64,000 nt of DNA from Negadavirga shengliensis (GCF_042652345.1 NZ_JBHSJJ010000002.1:124001-188000), one strand, 5' to 3'; counted from the first letter of the stretch, positions 8,968 to 18,581 are shown. The notes: generated from the sequence alone by a model not told the origin. Made by a program: numbers and translations.

Positions 8968-9474
8968 ATGGAGACTACGCATTGGCATTTGTTATTAAAT
9001 CATTTTCCAATTATCGGAACAGTGATAGGAACCCTCATTCTCATTTCGGGCTATTTGTTGAAAAACAACCCTGTTGTAAAACAAACGGCAATGGGGGTAT
9101 TCATTTTTTCTGCACTTGCCGCAATACCTGCCTATCTCACAGGGGAGGGTGCAGAAGAACTGGTTGAAAAAATACCGGGTGTTACCGAGCAAATTATGGA
9201 TACGCATGAAGACCAGGCAATAATATTTTTAATTGCGGTTCTCATTTTGGGAGGGTTAGCCCTGATTACCTTGGTTTCAAGTTATTTGAAAAGTAAGGCT
9301 GCTGCTGCCCTCTATATGGTAGTCCTTGCCGCATCTGTCGGAATTTGTTTTCTCGCTAAGCAAACCGGCACGACCGGTGGCGAAATTCGTCATACTGAAA
9401 TCCGTAGTGGCTTTACAGATGATGGTAAGTATGTTATCGAACAAAATCATGACCAGGAAAAAGAGGATGATTAG
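8968..9474 (+). CDS. DUF2231 family membrane protein
   Basis: I place the start at the ATG at 8968 (METTHWHLLLNHFPI), which matches the typical beginning of DUF2231 proteins; an in-frame ATG at 8929 would add 13 residues. Four hydrophobic segments are visible, at about residues 7-30, 38-57, 80-105 and 110-130, followed by a polar charged tail. The His-rich start (THWHLLLNHFP) is characteristic of the family, which has been proposed to bind heme or take part in membrane electron transfer, without firm proof. It stands alone on the plus strand between the truncated PIG-L gene and a repeat-rich gap. Its function is unknown. Confidence 0.75.
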   Translation: METTHWHLLLNHFPIIGTVIGTLILISGYLLKNNPVVKQTAMGVFIFSALAAIPAYLTGEGAEELVEKIPGVTEQIMDTHEDQAIIFLIAVLILGGLALITLVSSYLKSKAAAALYMVVLAASVGICFLAKQTGTTGGEIRHTEIRSGFTDDGKYVIEQNHDQEKEDD

Positions 9475-9480
9475 GTCATC

Positions 9481-9762
9481 AAAAGGCGACCCGCCCAGGA
9501 AAACCGCTTTAGGCTAAATCCCCTTCGAGGGTAATTTTTTGAGGGGCATGTGCCTGTTTTGGATATTTAGTAGCCACACCTGGCTAAACCCCCGAAGGGC
9601 TTTGAAAAGGTGTTGTTTTTGACCTTTGCTTTGAAATTTCCCGGCGCTGCAAGGGCACACACATTGGCTGGTTTGGCTTGCGGGGCTCCTTTGGGTAACC
9701 AGCCAATGTATGTCTTGGCCTATAGGCTTTTTATTGGAAACAAGCTATTTGCTGCATACCGC
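9481..9762. repeat. Repeat-rich intergenic region with inverted repeats
   Basis: This 282-bp gap holds no gene. Two related segments (near 9511 and 9582) begin GGCTAAA and contain short GC-rich hairpins. A longer inverted repeat has 17-base arms at 9657-9673 and 9697-9713 with one mismatch, the inner 13 bases (ACATTGGCTGGTT) being perfect. No T run follows on either side, so it is not a standard terminator for the convergent genes around it. It resembles GC-rich palindromes found in several other gaps of this window. Confidence 0.6.
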
Positions 9763-11193
9763 TCAATTCCACCCTCCTCCCAGTGCCCTGTAAATATTCA
9801 CCTTGCCGCTTAGGAGTTTTGTCTTCACCTCAATCAGTTCCAACGTGGCCTCAAGTGCTTCTCTTTGAGTAAGTAAAACCTCTGCATAGTCCGCCCTTGC
9901 TGAATTGAACAAGCTATTGGCAATATGAGTGGATTGTCGGAGTATTTCCACTTCCTCCGACTTGGTCTCATAGCTTCTGTGAAAATTATTCATTTTCGTC
10001 AACTGATTGAGTACATCCAGATAAGCATTGAGAACCGTTTGTTCATAGTTGAACACCGCTTGTAATTGCAGGGCATTTGCAGCATAATAAGCCGCTTTGA
10101 GCGCATTCCTGTTGATCAGCGGGGCCGTTAGATCACCCGCCAGATTGTAGAGCATGGACTCCGGGTTAATCAAAAAAGCGGGATTAAATGCCTGAAAACC
10201 TACAGCCGCCGTTATGTCCAAAGAGGGATAGAAGGCGGCTTTAGCCACGCTCACATCCAATTTGGCGGCAGCCAATTCCATTTCCGCCTGGCGTATATCG
10301 GGGCGGACTGCCAGAAGTTGGGAAGGCACTCCCGCCTGAACGGAGTCTGTAGCAATGTCCATAAATGTCGCTGACGACCGCGCTATGGGTGCAGGAAACC
10401 TTGCCGTCAGAAAGTTGATGCGGTTTTCTGTCTCTGTAATCTTTTGTTTGATTTCATACTGGAGATTCTGTGTGTTGAGCAGCTGGGCTTTAAAGCGGTT
10501 TACAGCCAGTTGGGAGACTTTGGCCGCCTCTTTTTGCTGTCTGACCACTTTAAATGCGTTGGACTGGATGATGATGTTCTGTTCAATGTTTTCCAGCAGA
10601 TTATCCAGCGCCGTGAGTTCATAGTAGGCTTCAGCAATTTCCGCCACCAGATTGGTCACCATAAAGTTCTTCCCTTCCATGCTTGCCAAATACCTCGATA
10701 CAGCCGCTTTTTGGGCATTACGCAGCTTTTTCCAAATATCCACTTCCCAGCTCGCATAGGCTCCCAATACAAACTCACCCAACGGTTCGGGGAAAGCTTT
10801 GTCGTCTTTGATATGCAGCTGCTCGTCAACTGCCCCTTTGCGGGTGTAGCGCCCTTCTTTTTCCAGTCCGGCACCGGCCCCTATACCCATGAAAGGCAGG
10901 TACTCCCCTTTTCTTGCCCTGACCTCATTTTTGCTGATCTCTATTTCCTGCAAGATGATGTTCAACTCCTGATTGTTTTTCAGGGCCGTATCGATAAGCG
11001 CCACCAAGTTTTCATCAGAGAAATATTCCCGCCAATTCAGATCGGCGACGTTTGTGCTGTTCTTAGAATCGAAATAACTTTCAGGAAGAAGGGCATTCTC
11101 CTCTCTTGCTGCTTGCTTGAAGACGGTGCAACTACCCAGCAACAACAACATCAAGGCCATCGGAACAAGGCCATATTTCAATCTATTTTCCAT
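9763..11193 (-). CDS. Outer-membrane efflux lipoprotein, TolC/NodT family
   Basis: The 476-residue protein has a lipoprotein signal with lipobox LLGSC (Cys22). Two repeats of the outer-membrane factor fold follow: long alpha-helical stretches (EIEISKNEVRARKGEYLPF and LAAAKLDVSVAKAAFYPSL) and the VPSQLLAVRPDIRQAEMELAAA signature of NodT-type channels near residue 290. It forms the outer-membrane channel of a tripartite pump. Its start overlaps the end of the RND permease gene by 11 bp, so it is the third and last gene of the adaptor-permease-channel operon. The exported substrate is not indicated; HAE1-type pumps usually expel hydrophobic or amphiphilic toxins. Confidence 0.93.
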   Translation of the reverse strand: MENRLKYGLVPMALMLLLLGSCTVFKQAAREENALLPESYFDSKNSTNVADLNWREYFSDENLVALIDTALKNNQELNIILQEIEISKNEVRARKGEYLPFMGIGAGAGLEKEGRYTRKGAVDEQLHIKDDKAFPEPLGEFVLGAYASWEVDIWKKLRNAQKAAVSRYLASMEGKNFMVTNLVAEIAEAYYELTALDNLLENIEQNIIIQSNAFKVVRQQKEAAKVSQLAVNRFKAQLLNTQNLQYEIKQKITETENRINFLTARFPAPIARSSATFMDIATDSVQAGVPSQLLAVRPDIRQAEMELAAAKLDVSVAKAAFYPSLDITAAVGFQAFNPAFLINPESMLYNLAGDLTAPLINRNALKAAYYAANALQLQAVFNYEQTVLNAYLDVLNQLTKMNNFHRSYETKSEEVEILRQSTHIANSLFNSARADYAEVLLTQREALEATLELIEVKTKLLSGKVNIYRALGGGWN

Positions 11194-14100
11194 TTCTTTT
11201 ACTTTTTCGTTGGGCGGCTTTTAGCACCAAGCCCGGTTTTTGAATTTTTTTCAGAAAAGATGTCTTCGACCTGCTTTGGACAAAATCCTCCGTAAGCGGA
11301 TTTTCATCCTCATCACGGATGAGTTGTCTGCCCTCCGCCATGCTACCAAAAATGTAATAAAGGCCCGGCACGATGATGACCCCGAAAACAGTGCCCATCA
11401 ACATGCCCCCAAGAGCAGAAGAGCCTATGGTCCTGTTGCCTATGGCCCCTGCACCGGTAGCCCGCACCAAGGGCAGCAGTCCGGCAATAAACGCAAAGGA
11501 TGTCATCAGTATGGGCCGGAAACGCACTTTTGCCCCTTCAATAGCGGCCGACAGAATTGTGCCACCTTGCTGGTGCTTTTGCGCTGCAAATTCTACAATC
11601 AGAACCGCGTTTTTACCCAACAGGCCTATCAGCATGATCAGCCCGATTTGAGCATAAATGTCGTTTGATAAGCCCATCATCTTCAGCAAAAGGAAGGATC
11701 CAAACACACCGGCAGGTAAAGACAATACCACAGCCAAGGGAATAATGAAGCTTTCATACTGTGAGGCCAATACCAAATACACAAAACTCAATACCACGAT
11801 AAAGATGTAGAGCGCTTCATTGCCCCTATTGGCTTCATCATATGACAGACCTTCCCAAGCAACGTCATAGCCGTTGGGCAAGGTTTGCGCCGCTACCTCC
11901 TCAATGGCAGCAATGGCCTCCCCTGTGGTGTATCCTTTGGCGGGCACCCCACGGATGGCCGAAGAGGTATATAAGTTAAAGCGCGTAATCTCATTGGGTC
12001 CCTGTGTCTTTTTTAGGCTGACAAAAGATGAATAGGGCACCATTTCCCCGGCTTCATTCTTCACAAAAAGTTTTAACATATCGCTGGGCAGCCTCCGGTA
12101 TTCAGGTGCCGATTGGGTGTAGACTTTAAAAAATGTGTTGAAACGGGTAAAACCCTGCTCGTAAGTACTGCCGATCAGTATGTTCAGGTTTTCCATGGCA
12201 TCCCCTATCGAAACGCCTTTCTGCATGGCTTTTTCGTTATCGATGTCAATTTCATATTGAGAATAATTGGCCGCATAAAAAGTAAACAGACCCGATAATT
12301 CCTTCCGTTCGCCCAGCGCTTCCATAAATTCCATATTCACCTGGTCAAACTCCTGGTAATCTACCGTACTGTTTTTGTCGAGCAAACGCAAAGAAAAACC
12401 ATCAGATGAACCATAACCGGGAACGGCCGGAGGTTCAAAAAACTCAATTACTGCTCCCAACCCCTGACTCTCCTCCTCCAGCTCTTCAATAATTTCCTTC
12501 ACAGAATGATGCCTGTGCTCCCAATCTTTCAGGTTGATCAGACAAGTACCGGCATTGGAGCCTCTTCCTTCGGTGAGAATCTCATAACCCGCCAGGGAAG
12601 TAACCGATGCTATATCTTCAATTTCTTCGGCTATCACCTGCAAGTGTTGGGATACTTCATTGGTTCTTTCCAAAGTACTCCCCGGAGGGGTTTGAATGAT
12701 GGCATAAATCTGCCCCTGATCTTCGTTGGGAATGAATCCACTTGGCAGACTTTTATTGGCAGCGAATATGCCGAAGCCAAAAGCCGCCAACATGCCAAAG
12801 GTAATCAGCCTGCGGTTTACAATAAGCGTCAACAAACCCACATACCGGTTGGTGAGCTTTTCAAAATTCCGGTTAAACCCATCAAGGAACCGGTCAACCG
12901 GTGATCTCCTCCTTCCTTTGCCATGGTTTTTTTTCAGAATCATGGCACACAATACGGGAGTGAGGGTAAGCGCGATAATTCCTGAAAGGATAATGGAGCT
13001 TGCCATGGTAATGGAAAACTGACGGTAAAACACACCCACCGGGCCGGTCATAAACGCAATAGGCACAAACACAGCCGTCATAATCAGGGTGATGGCTATG
13101 ACCGCACCGCTGATTTCCCCTAACACCTTTTTCACCGCATTGAATGGCGAAAGGTGTTCTTCTTCCATCTTGGCATGAACCGCCTCCACCACCACAATGG
13201 CGTCATCTACCACGATACCGATGGCCAACACCAAGGCAAAAAGGGTAATCAGGTTGATGGTCAGCCCAAAAAGCTGCATGAACACAAAAGCACCAATGAG
13301 CGACACCGGCACGGCAATGATGGGAATAAGGGTAGATCGCCAATCACCAAGAAATAGGAAAACCACCAAAGCCACCAAAATAAAAGCTTCCACCAAAGTG
13401 TGCATCACCTGGTCGATGGAAGCATTCACAAATTTGGATACATCATAATTGATTTCATATTCCATCCCCGGAGGAAAATCTTTTTCGAGCTCCTCCAGCT
13501 TTTTCTTGGTTTCGGTGATTACGGCACTTGCATTGGTACCAAAATTTTGTTTCAACACAATGGAAGCGGATGGATAACCGTCTTTATTGGAATAAATATC
13601 AAAAAACTCGCTGCCCAGTTCTACTTCAGCAATGTCTTTTAACTTAAGCAGTTCACCCTCGGCATTGGCTTTGATGATGATGTTTTCATATTCTTCCGGT
13701 TTGTTAAACCGCCCCTTATAGGTTAAGGTAAACTCCAAGGATTGAGCGGCTTTGCCGGAAGCCTGTCCCAGCCTGCCGGGCCGGCCGATCAGGCTTTGTT
13801 CTGCCATTGCTTCCAGCACCTCTTCAGCGGCAATTTTGTAAGCCTGCATACGGTCGGGTTTCAGCCAGATACGCATGGCATAGGTCCGGCTGCCTAGTAT
13901 TTGCGCCCGGCCCATCCCGCTGATCCGCTGCAATTCAGGGATTACGTTTACGTTGGCATAGTTGAAAAGGAATTTTTCATCCGCATTTTCATCTGTGCTA
14001 AACAGGTTCACATACATCAGCATACTGGGTTGGATCGGCGTTATGATGATACCCTCCCTTTGGACCAGCGGAGGCAAATTGTTCATAATGGCATCCACCC

Positions 14101-14428
14101 GTGTTTTTACGTTCACCACTGCTGCATTGGGGTCTGTTCCGGGTTCAAAAATGATCTGTACAGTGGCCTCTCCGGCACTTGTGGCATCGGAAGTGATGTA
14201 CTGCATGCCCTGTACGCCATTAATGGCTCTCTCCAGAGGAATCAGGGTGGATTCTACCAGTACCTGGGCACTTGCCCCGGGGTAGGCGATAAAAATGTTG
14301 ACCCTTGGCGGGGCAACATCAGGAAACTGTGAAACCGGTCTTGTATTAATGGCCAACAAGCCCAGGAATACAATGGCTAATGATAGGGAAATAGCAAGAA
14401 CCGGTCTTTTTATGAATTTACTAAACAT
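11183..14428 (-). CDS. RND efflux permease, HAE1 type (AcrB-like)
   Basis: This 1081-residue protein has the full RND architecture: TM1 at residues 10-28, a large periplasmic loop, TM2-6 from about 335, a second periplasmic loop and TM8-12 near the C terminus. The proton-relay residues are present: paired Asp in GIVVDDAIVVVEAV near residue 400 and Lys in GLLGKNAVLIVEFA near residue 940. The N-terminal RPVLAISLSLAIVFLGL and FPDVAPPRVNIFIAYPGAS segments are typical of multidrug (HAE1) rather than heavy-metal (HME) pumps. The gene lies 24 bp after the adaptor gene and overlaps the channel gene by 11 bp. The C-terminal tail after the last TM is basic, about 50 residues long and probably cytoplasmic. 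Confidence 0.96.
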   Translation of the reverse strand: MFSKFIKRPVLAISLSLAIVFLGLLAINTRPVSQFPDVAPPRVNIFIAYPGASAQVLVESTLIPLERAINGVQGMQYITSDATSAGEATVQIIFEPGTDPNAAVVNVKTRVDAIMNNLPPLVQREGIIITPIQPSMLMYVNLFSTDENADEKFLFNYANVNVIPELQRISGMGRAQILGSRTYAMRIWLKPDRMQAYKIAAEEVLEAMAEQSLIGRPGRLGQASGKAAQSLEFTLTYKGRFNKPEEYENIIIKANAEGELLKLKDIAEVELGSEFFDIYSNKDGYPSASIVLKQNFGTNASAVITETKKKLEELEKDFPPGMEYEINYDVSKFVNASIDQVMHTLVEAFILVALVVFLFLGDWRSTLIPIIAVPVSLIGAFVFMQLFGLTINLITLFALVLAIGIVVDDAIVVVEAVHAKMEEEHLSPFNAVKKVLGEISGAVIAITLIMTAVFVPIAFMTGPVGVFYRQFSITMASSIILSGIIALTLTPVLCAMILKKNHGKGRRRSPVDRFLDGFNRNFEKLTNRYVGLLTLIVNRRLITFGMLAAFGFGIFAANKSLPSGFIPNEDQGQIYAIIQTPPGSTLERTNEVSQHLQVIAEEIEDIASVTSLAGYEILTEGRGSNAGTCLINLKDWEHRHHSVKEIIEELEEESQGLGAVIEFFEPPAVPGYGSSDGFSLRLLDKNSTVDYQEFDQVNMEFMEALGERKELSGLFTFYAANYSQYEIDIDNEKAMQKGVSIGDAMENLNILIGSTYEQGFTRFNTFFKVYTQSAPEYRRLPSDMLKLFVKNEAGEMVPYSSFVSLKKTQGPNEITRFNLYTSSAIRGVPAKGYTTGEAIAAIEEVAAQTLPNGYDVAWEGLSYDEANRGNEALYIFIVVLSFVYLVLASQYESFIIPLAVVLSLPAGVFGSFLLLKMMGLSNDIYAQIGLIMLIGLLGKNAVLIVEFAAQKHQQGGTILSAAIEGAKVRFRPILMTSFAFIAGLLPLVRATGAGAIGNRTIGSSALGGMLMGTVFGVIIVPGLYYIFGSMAEGRQLIRDEDENPLTEDFVQSRSKTSFLKKIQKPGLVLKAAQRKSKRNGK

Positions 14429-14452
14429 GATCGTATCGATTTTGAGTGCTTA

Positions 14453-15541
14453 CTATTCGGCATGTAGCTGGTTTAATTCTTTTATTATTTCAGCCTGCTC
14501 CTTAAAAAAGTGCATTTTGACTTGCTGTCCGTTTTTCACTTTTCTCAGGCCCTCTACCAATAGGGTATCCTGTTGGGAAAGCCCTTGGATTACTTCATAT
14601 ACATGAGGCAGTTCATTGCCGATTTGAATCTGCTGAGCCTGTACCCTATGGTTTTTAAGTTGGTACACATACTTTTTATCCAGAATTTCGAAGGTGGCTT
14701 TTTGCGGGATGAGCATCGCTTTTCCCAGATCCAAAGGCATATATATTTTGCCCGTTTGACCATGTCTAAGCAGGGCATCGGGGTTTTGAAAAGTAGCCCG
14801 GAAGGCGATGTTCCCTGTTTCGTTGTTGAAGTCTGCTTCGATGGTTTCCACAACGCCGGGTAAATCGAAAAACTTTCCATTGGCCATTTTAAGCTTTACC
14901 TGCTGATTGGCGTTTTTTATATCGTTTTCTGTAACAAAATCCAGGTATTCGGCTTCCGGTACATTATAGTAAACCCACATTTTGCTGTTGTCCGAAAGGG
15001 TCGTGAGTAACTCCCCTTCCTCCATTAAGCTTCCCGGACGAACTTCGTTAAAACGACCGACGATGCCGTCAAACGGTGCCCGGATTTCAGTGAACTGCAA
15101 ATGGGCCTCTGCCAACAACATCTCTGCTCTTGCTTTTTCGTAAGTCGCTTTTGCCAGGGCCAGTTCGTTTTGGGAAACGATATTGCTGTCGGCCAGACTT
15201 TTCGTATTTTGATATTCGATCTCAGCAAAGTTCGTTTCGGCCTCTGCTTTTTGCATTTCTGCCTGATAAATCACGGGCATAATCTGAAACAACAGTTGTC
15301 CTTTTTTTACACTTTGGCCTTCATCCACATAGATATCCTGGAGATAGCCTTTTTCGAGAGCCCTAAGCTCTATATGCTGAATGGAGCGGACCTGACCTAT
15401 ATATTCTTTATAAATAGTGGTGTCTTTGATTTCGGGAAGCGTCACGATAAAATTAGCCTCCCCATGGGTCTCATGATGCTCGTTTTTACAGCCTGACATC
15501 ACCAATATGGCCAAGCTGATGAGCAGTAAGATATTTCTCAT
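14453..15541 (-). CDS. RND efflux periplasmic adaptor (membrane fusion protein)
   Basis: The 362-residue lipoprotein has lipobox VMSGC (Cys18). A split lipoyl-like domain is visible (RALEKGYLQDIYVDEGQSVKKGQLLFQI, then EIRAPFDGIVGRFNEVRPGSLMEEGE near residue 155), with a helical hairpin between the halves (about 78-140) and beta-barrel and membrane-proximal domains after it. It bridges the RND permease and the outer-membrane channel. It is the first gene of the three-gene pump operon, 24 bp before the permease and 104 bp after the small acidic membrane protein gene. No regulator is directly attached; the membrane AraC protein at 16400 is the nearest candidate. Confidence 0.93.
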   Translation of the reverse strand: MRNILLLISLAILVMSGCKNEHHETHGEANFIVTLPEIKDTTIYKEYIGQVRSIQHIELRALEKGYLQDIYVDEGQSVKKGQLLFQIMPVIYQAEMQKAEAETNFAEIEYQNTKSLADSNIVSQNELALAKATYEKARAEMLLAEAHLQFTEIRAPFDGIVGRFNEVRPGSLMEEGELLTTLSDNSKMWVYYNVPEAEYLDFVTENDIKNANQQVKLKMANGKFFDLPGVVETIEADFNNETGNIAFRATFQNPDALLRHGQTGKIYMPLDLGKAMLIPQKATFEILDKKYVYQLKNHRVQAQQIQIGNELPHVYEVIQGLSQQDTLLVEGLRKVKNGQQVKMHFFKEQAEIIKELNQLHAE

Positions 15542-15645
15542 CTGATTATATGATTTTATAAACTTTTAAAAAGAGAAACTATTCCCATTAAAGAGAATAA
15601 TCCATGGTGCCGACAGCCTGTCGCTTGCTTGTCAGCGGTCAAAAA

Positions 15646-16086
15646 TCAAATCAAATGGGTTTTCCAGGAATGGTAAAGAACAAAGAGCGGTACCTTTGTG
15701 GCGAGAATTAAGGATAAACTTGTCGGAGAAATTGTATTTCTCCCGGGAATCAAATGACTTGGAATATAAGACTTATAAACGGTTACATGGTCATCATCTA
15801 CTTCATCTTTTTTGTCTTCTGTGTCTTCCTGGTCATCATTATCTTCAGAATCTTCAGAAACCGGCGTAGATTGATGTTTGTCATGGGCAAAGCCGCCGCC
15901 ATCCAGGAAAGCGAAATCCGTGCTTTCAACACGGAATCCTTCTCCCGGATCATTGGCATAGCTATAAAAAGGAATGAGCCCACAGCCGAAAACCATCCAG
16001 GCAACAAGCAACAGGAAGCTGGTTGTTTTTACCCACAAGGAATGATGAGGATATTCAGGTTTAATATTTTTATTCCTAAATTTCAT
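15646..16086 (-). CDS. Small membrane protein with acidic linker, unknown function
   Basis: I do not recognise this 146-residue protein. It has a basic N terminus with KPEYPHHSLW, one strong hydrophobic segment (residues 22-45), then a strongly acidic low-complexity stretch (about 76-100, SEDSEDNDDQEDTEDKKDE) and a moderately hydrophobic C-terminal segment. It points toward, and lies 104 bp upstream of, the RND efflux operon on the same strand, so cotranscription with the pump is possible. The acidic region could bind cations, but there is no direct evidence. An alternative is that it is a poorly conserved envelope peptide. Confidence 0.55.
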   Translation of the reverse strand: MKFRNKNIKPEYPHHSLWVKTTSFLLLVAWMVFGCGLIPFYSYANDPGEGFRVESTDFAFLDGGGFAHDKHQSTPVSEDSEDNDDQEDTEDKKDEVDDDHVTVYKSYIPSHLIPGRNTISPTSLSLILATKVPLFVLYHSWKTHLI

Positions 16087-16399
16087 CGGAAGACTGCAAA
16101 AGTAAAACTATCTGGGGAAAAAACACTTTGACATAGCCCTTTTTATCTCCGCCTGTTGAATTGGAAAATTTCACCTTATCGCAAAATTTGGGGCTTTGGA
16201 AAATGAGTGCGGCTGTTGAGGGTTGGTATCATTCTTAAAGTTTTATGGATTTTTGGGAAAACGTGAAATAAACGGATTGGCAGATACACAGAGTTAATAA
16301 TTCCTTGCTGGAGCAATCAATTCTCCGCTACGTATTTTCTCTCCAAATTATTATCTTCTGAAAAAGTATTCAACTATTTTTAGGAATATTTTCGAGAAA
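16087..16399. other. 313-bp divergent intergenic region
   Basis: This gap separates the divergent acidic membrane protein (minus) and the AraC-type regulator (plus). It must hold promoters for both and possibly for the efflux operon. I see no clear TAnnTTTG element, terminator or repeat in it. Confidence 0.5.
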
Positions 16400-17569
16400 A
16401 TGCAGGACTTAAATTTTCAAAATAATATCCTGAATATTTTAATAGTATTCGGCGGATTGCAAGGCCTTATTTTATCCACGGTGGTTTTCTTCTATCCTGA
16501 CAGGGACAAGGCTTCCAATAACCTACTGGCCATATTTATTTTTACTGCTGTCATTTTATTGCTTGCCCCTATTCTCCAAATCCAATTAGGCTGGAAACAT
16601 GTGTGGATTTTTCATTGTACAAAGTTTATAACTATTTCTGCCCTTTATCTATACATCAAAAGTTTATCTGAAAAAGTCAGCCTCAAAAGAACCCTGAAGC
16701 ATTTCTCTTTTGCCGCCGCCTATATCCCCATCGCGCTTCATTATGTCAGTTATATTCAGAACAAATACCAAGTGACCTATGAGTATGCAGGCGGTCAGGA
16801 TATTTACGACCAAATCCTTTCCATTACCAATCTCCTCTATATTGGGTTTTATATTTTTCTATATATCAAGGCCTATAAACTACATCAGGAAAGGGTACTG
16901 CAAAACTTTTCTTCTGAACAGAAATTGGGGTTGAACTGGATCAAACAATTGATTTTTGGCTTTGTCGGAATCATCATTGTCTCCTACACCCTGTATGCAT
17001 TTGTTTTGGCCAACCCGGAATTCTCTACCAAAGGTTGCCTGATCAATGTGGCTGCCATTACCGTATTTTTATATTTTGTTACCATCAAAGGGAAAATCTC
17101 TCCTGAAATTTACAAGCTCAGAAAAATTGTCGGAGAAACCGCAGAAGCTGATGGTAATTCAGGGAAAGAGAGAATCCCAAGCCGATCTAAAAAAGGTTTA
17201 AAAACAAATAACCCCCAGTTGTTGACCATTGCTGAAAAAATTACCGAAGCCCTAAGGGATGAAGAGTTTTTCAGAAATGAGAATGTCTCTATACGTGAAT
17301 TGGCTGAACAGATCGGGGAACAACCCTATCTTGTTTCTCAAGCGATCAATGCTGTGGTGGGAAAAACATTTTTTGAGTTGATCAATGAAGAAAGAATCAA
17401 CCTGGCCAAAAGACTTCTGGTTAGTGACAAATATAACCATCTTTCTTTGGTCGGAATTGGCTTTGAAGCAGGATTCAATTCCAAAACCACTTTCAATACC
17501 ACCTTCAAAAAAATCACAGGAATGACCCCGAGTGAATTCAGAAGAACTGAATCAGTAATGGAAGTTTGA
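16400..17569 (+). CDS. Membrane-bound AraC family transcriptional regulator
   Basis: The 389-residue protein has an N-terminal half with about seven predicted membrane segments (residues 10-30, 40-60, 70-88, 98-118, 140-160, 190-212 and 216-232) and a C-terminal AraC-type DNA-binding domain. The double helix-turn-helix is clear: VSIRELAEQIGEQPYLVSQAINAVVGKTFFELINEERINLAKRLL begins near 292, and the AraC signature with AGFNSKTTFNTTFKKITGMTPSEFR ends near 380. A polar linker (about 240-285) joins the halves. Such proteins probably sense an envelope or extracellular signal and regulate nearby genes; here the RND operon upstream or the PAP2 gene downstream are candidates. No adjacent histidine kinase is present. 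Confidence 0.87.
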   Translation: MQDLNFQNNILNILIVFGGLQGLILSTVVFFYPDRDKASNNLLAIFIFTAVILLLAPILQIQLGWKHVWIFHCTKFITISALYLYIKSLSEKVSLKRTLKHFSFAAAYIPIALHYVSYIQNKYQVTYEYAGGQDIYDQILSITNLLYIGFYIFLYIKAYKLHQERVLQNFSSEQKLGLNWIKQLIFGFVGIIIVSYTLYAFVLANPEFSTKGCLINVAAITVFLYFVTIKGKISPEIYKLRKIVGETAEADGNSGKERIPSRSKKGLKTNNPQLLTIAEKITEALRDEEFFRNENVSIRELAEQIGEQPYLVSQAINAVVGKTFFELINEERINLAKRLLVSDKYNHLSLVGIGFEAGFNSKTTFNTTFKKITGMTPSEFRRTESVMEV

Positions 17570-17626
17570 TTTTTCCCAGAAAGAGGAATTGGATCATTTC
17601 CATTAAGTTTTTTTGGGAATAAACAG

Positions 17627-17648
17627 GTTCGAACTTCCAAGTTCGAAC
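17627..17648. promoter_or_regulatory. Inverted repeat with two GTTCGAAC palindromes
   Basis: Two copies of the 8-bp palindrome GTTCGAAC are spaced 14 bp centre to centre and form a larger inverted repeat with 10-base arms around CC. It lies between the AraC-type regulator stop (17569) and the PAP2 start (17694). It could be an operator for PAP2, a weak terminator hairpin for the regulator (a TTTTT follows about 15 bases later) or a dispersed repeat. Confidence 0.4.
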
Positions 17649-17693
17649 ACTCATGGGGCTTTTTAAGGGGAATTTTGCCAAAAAAAGACGAAC

Positions 17694-18581
17694 ATGAAAA
17701 AAACAATTCTTACCACAGCTCTTGCGGTTTGTGTCATTTTCAAACCTTTTGCCAATCCCAATGACAATGAGGTAAAACCGGAATCAGTGCAAAAAACAAT
17801 ATTGTTAAGAGATTCCAGGCTGCGGTCTACTTGGCCCGATCATCCCGATATTCCTTACAGATTATCCTGGAAAACAGACCTTGTTACCACCGCGGTGGGA
17901 ACGGGATTATTTCTTTACGCCAATTCTTTGGACAATTCCCGCACTCCTTTGATGCCTGAACAAGCCAATGAGTTTACCCATAAGGATGTCAATTGGTTTG
18001 ACAGAAGCGCCACTTACAAATACAACCCCAAATTAAGGGATGTGTCGGATCAGTTGGGTGCTTTTGCATTGGTAGTTCCTCTGACGCTATTGGCTGACGG
18101 GGGAGTCAGACGGGATATTGTCACGGTGGGTACCCTGTTTCTCCAAACCAGGTTATTTGCCTATGGAACTGCCAACATCAGCAAAAGAAGCATTAACAGG
18201 TATAGGCCATACATATACAATCCTGGCGTAAGCTATGAAGATAAAATTGCCAAAGATCCCGGAAAGTCCTTCTTTGCGCAACAGACTACCTCAGTTTTCT
18301 CTACAGCGATATTTGTAGCAACTGTTTTCAGCGATTATCACCCTGATTCTAAATTCAAACCTTGGATTTGGGCAGGCACTTTGGCTGCTGCCACTGCGAT
18401 AAGCTATGTACGCTACGAAACCGGCATCCATTACACTTCGGATATTTTGGTGGGCGCGTTGGTAGGCTCCGCAATAGGGTACGGCATTCCAAAAATCCAT
18501 AAAAGCAAGAAAAAGAACCTTAGCCTGAATCCCATCATTCAAGGGGACATTTATGCCCTTTCAGCCGTATGGAAACTATAA
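17694..18581 (+). CDS. PAP2 family phosphatase-like membrane protein, motif 2 degenerate
   Basis: The 295-residue protein has a signal-like N terminus and a PAP2 (acid phosphatase/phosphatidic acid phosphatase) C-terminal half. Motif 1 is intact (K164 then RP at 171-172 in KRSINRYRP) and motif 3 is intact for R240, H246 and D250 (RYETGIHYTSD). Motif 2, normally SGH, reads AQQ at residues 195-197 in SFFAQQTTSVF, so the general-acid histidine is replaced by glutamine. Active relatives dephosphorylate lipid phosphates at the membrane. It follows the membrane AraC gene by 124 bp in the same direction and ends before a bidirectional terminator. It may be catalytically impaired or have a non-enzymatic role. 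Confidence 0.83.
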   Translation: MKKTILTTALAVCVIFKPFANPNDNEVKPESVQKTILLRDSRLRSTWPDHPDIPYRLSWKTDLVTTAVGTGLFLYANSLDNSRTPLMPEQANEFTHKDVNWFDRSATYKYNPKLRDVSDQLGAFALVVPLTLLADGGVRRDIVTVGTLFLQTRLFAYGTANISKRSINRYRPYIYNPGVSYEDKIAKDPGKSFFAQQTTSVFSTAIFVATVFSDYHPDSKFKPWIWAGTLAAATAISYVRYETGIHYTSDILVGALVGSAIGYGIPKIHKSKKKNLSLNPIIQGDIYALSAVWKL

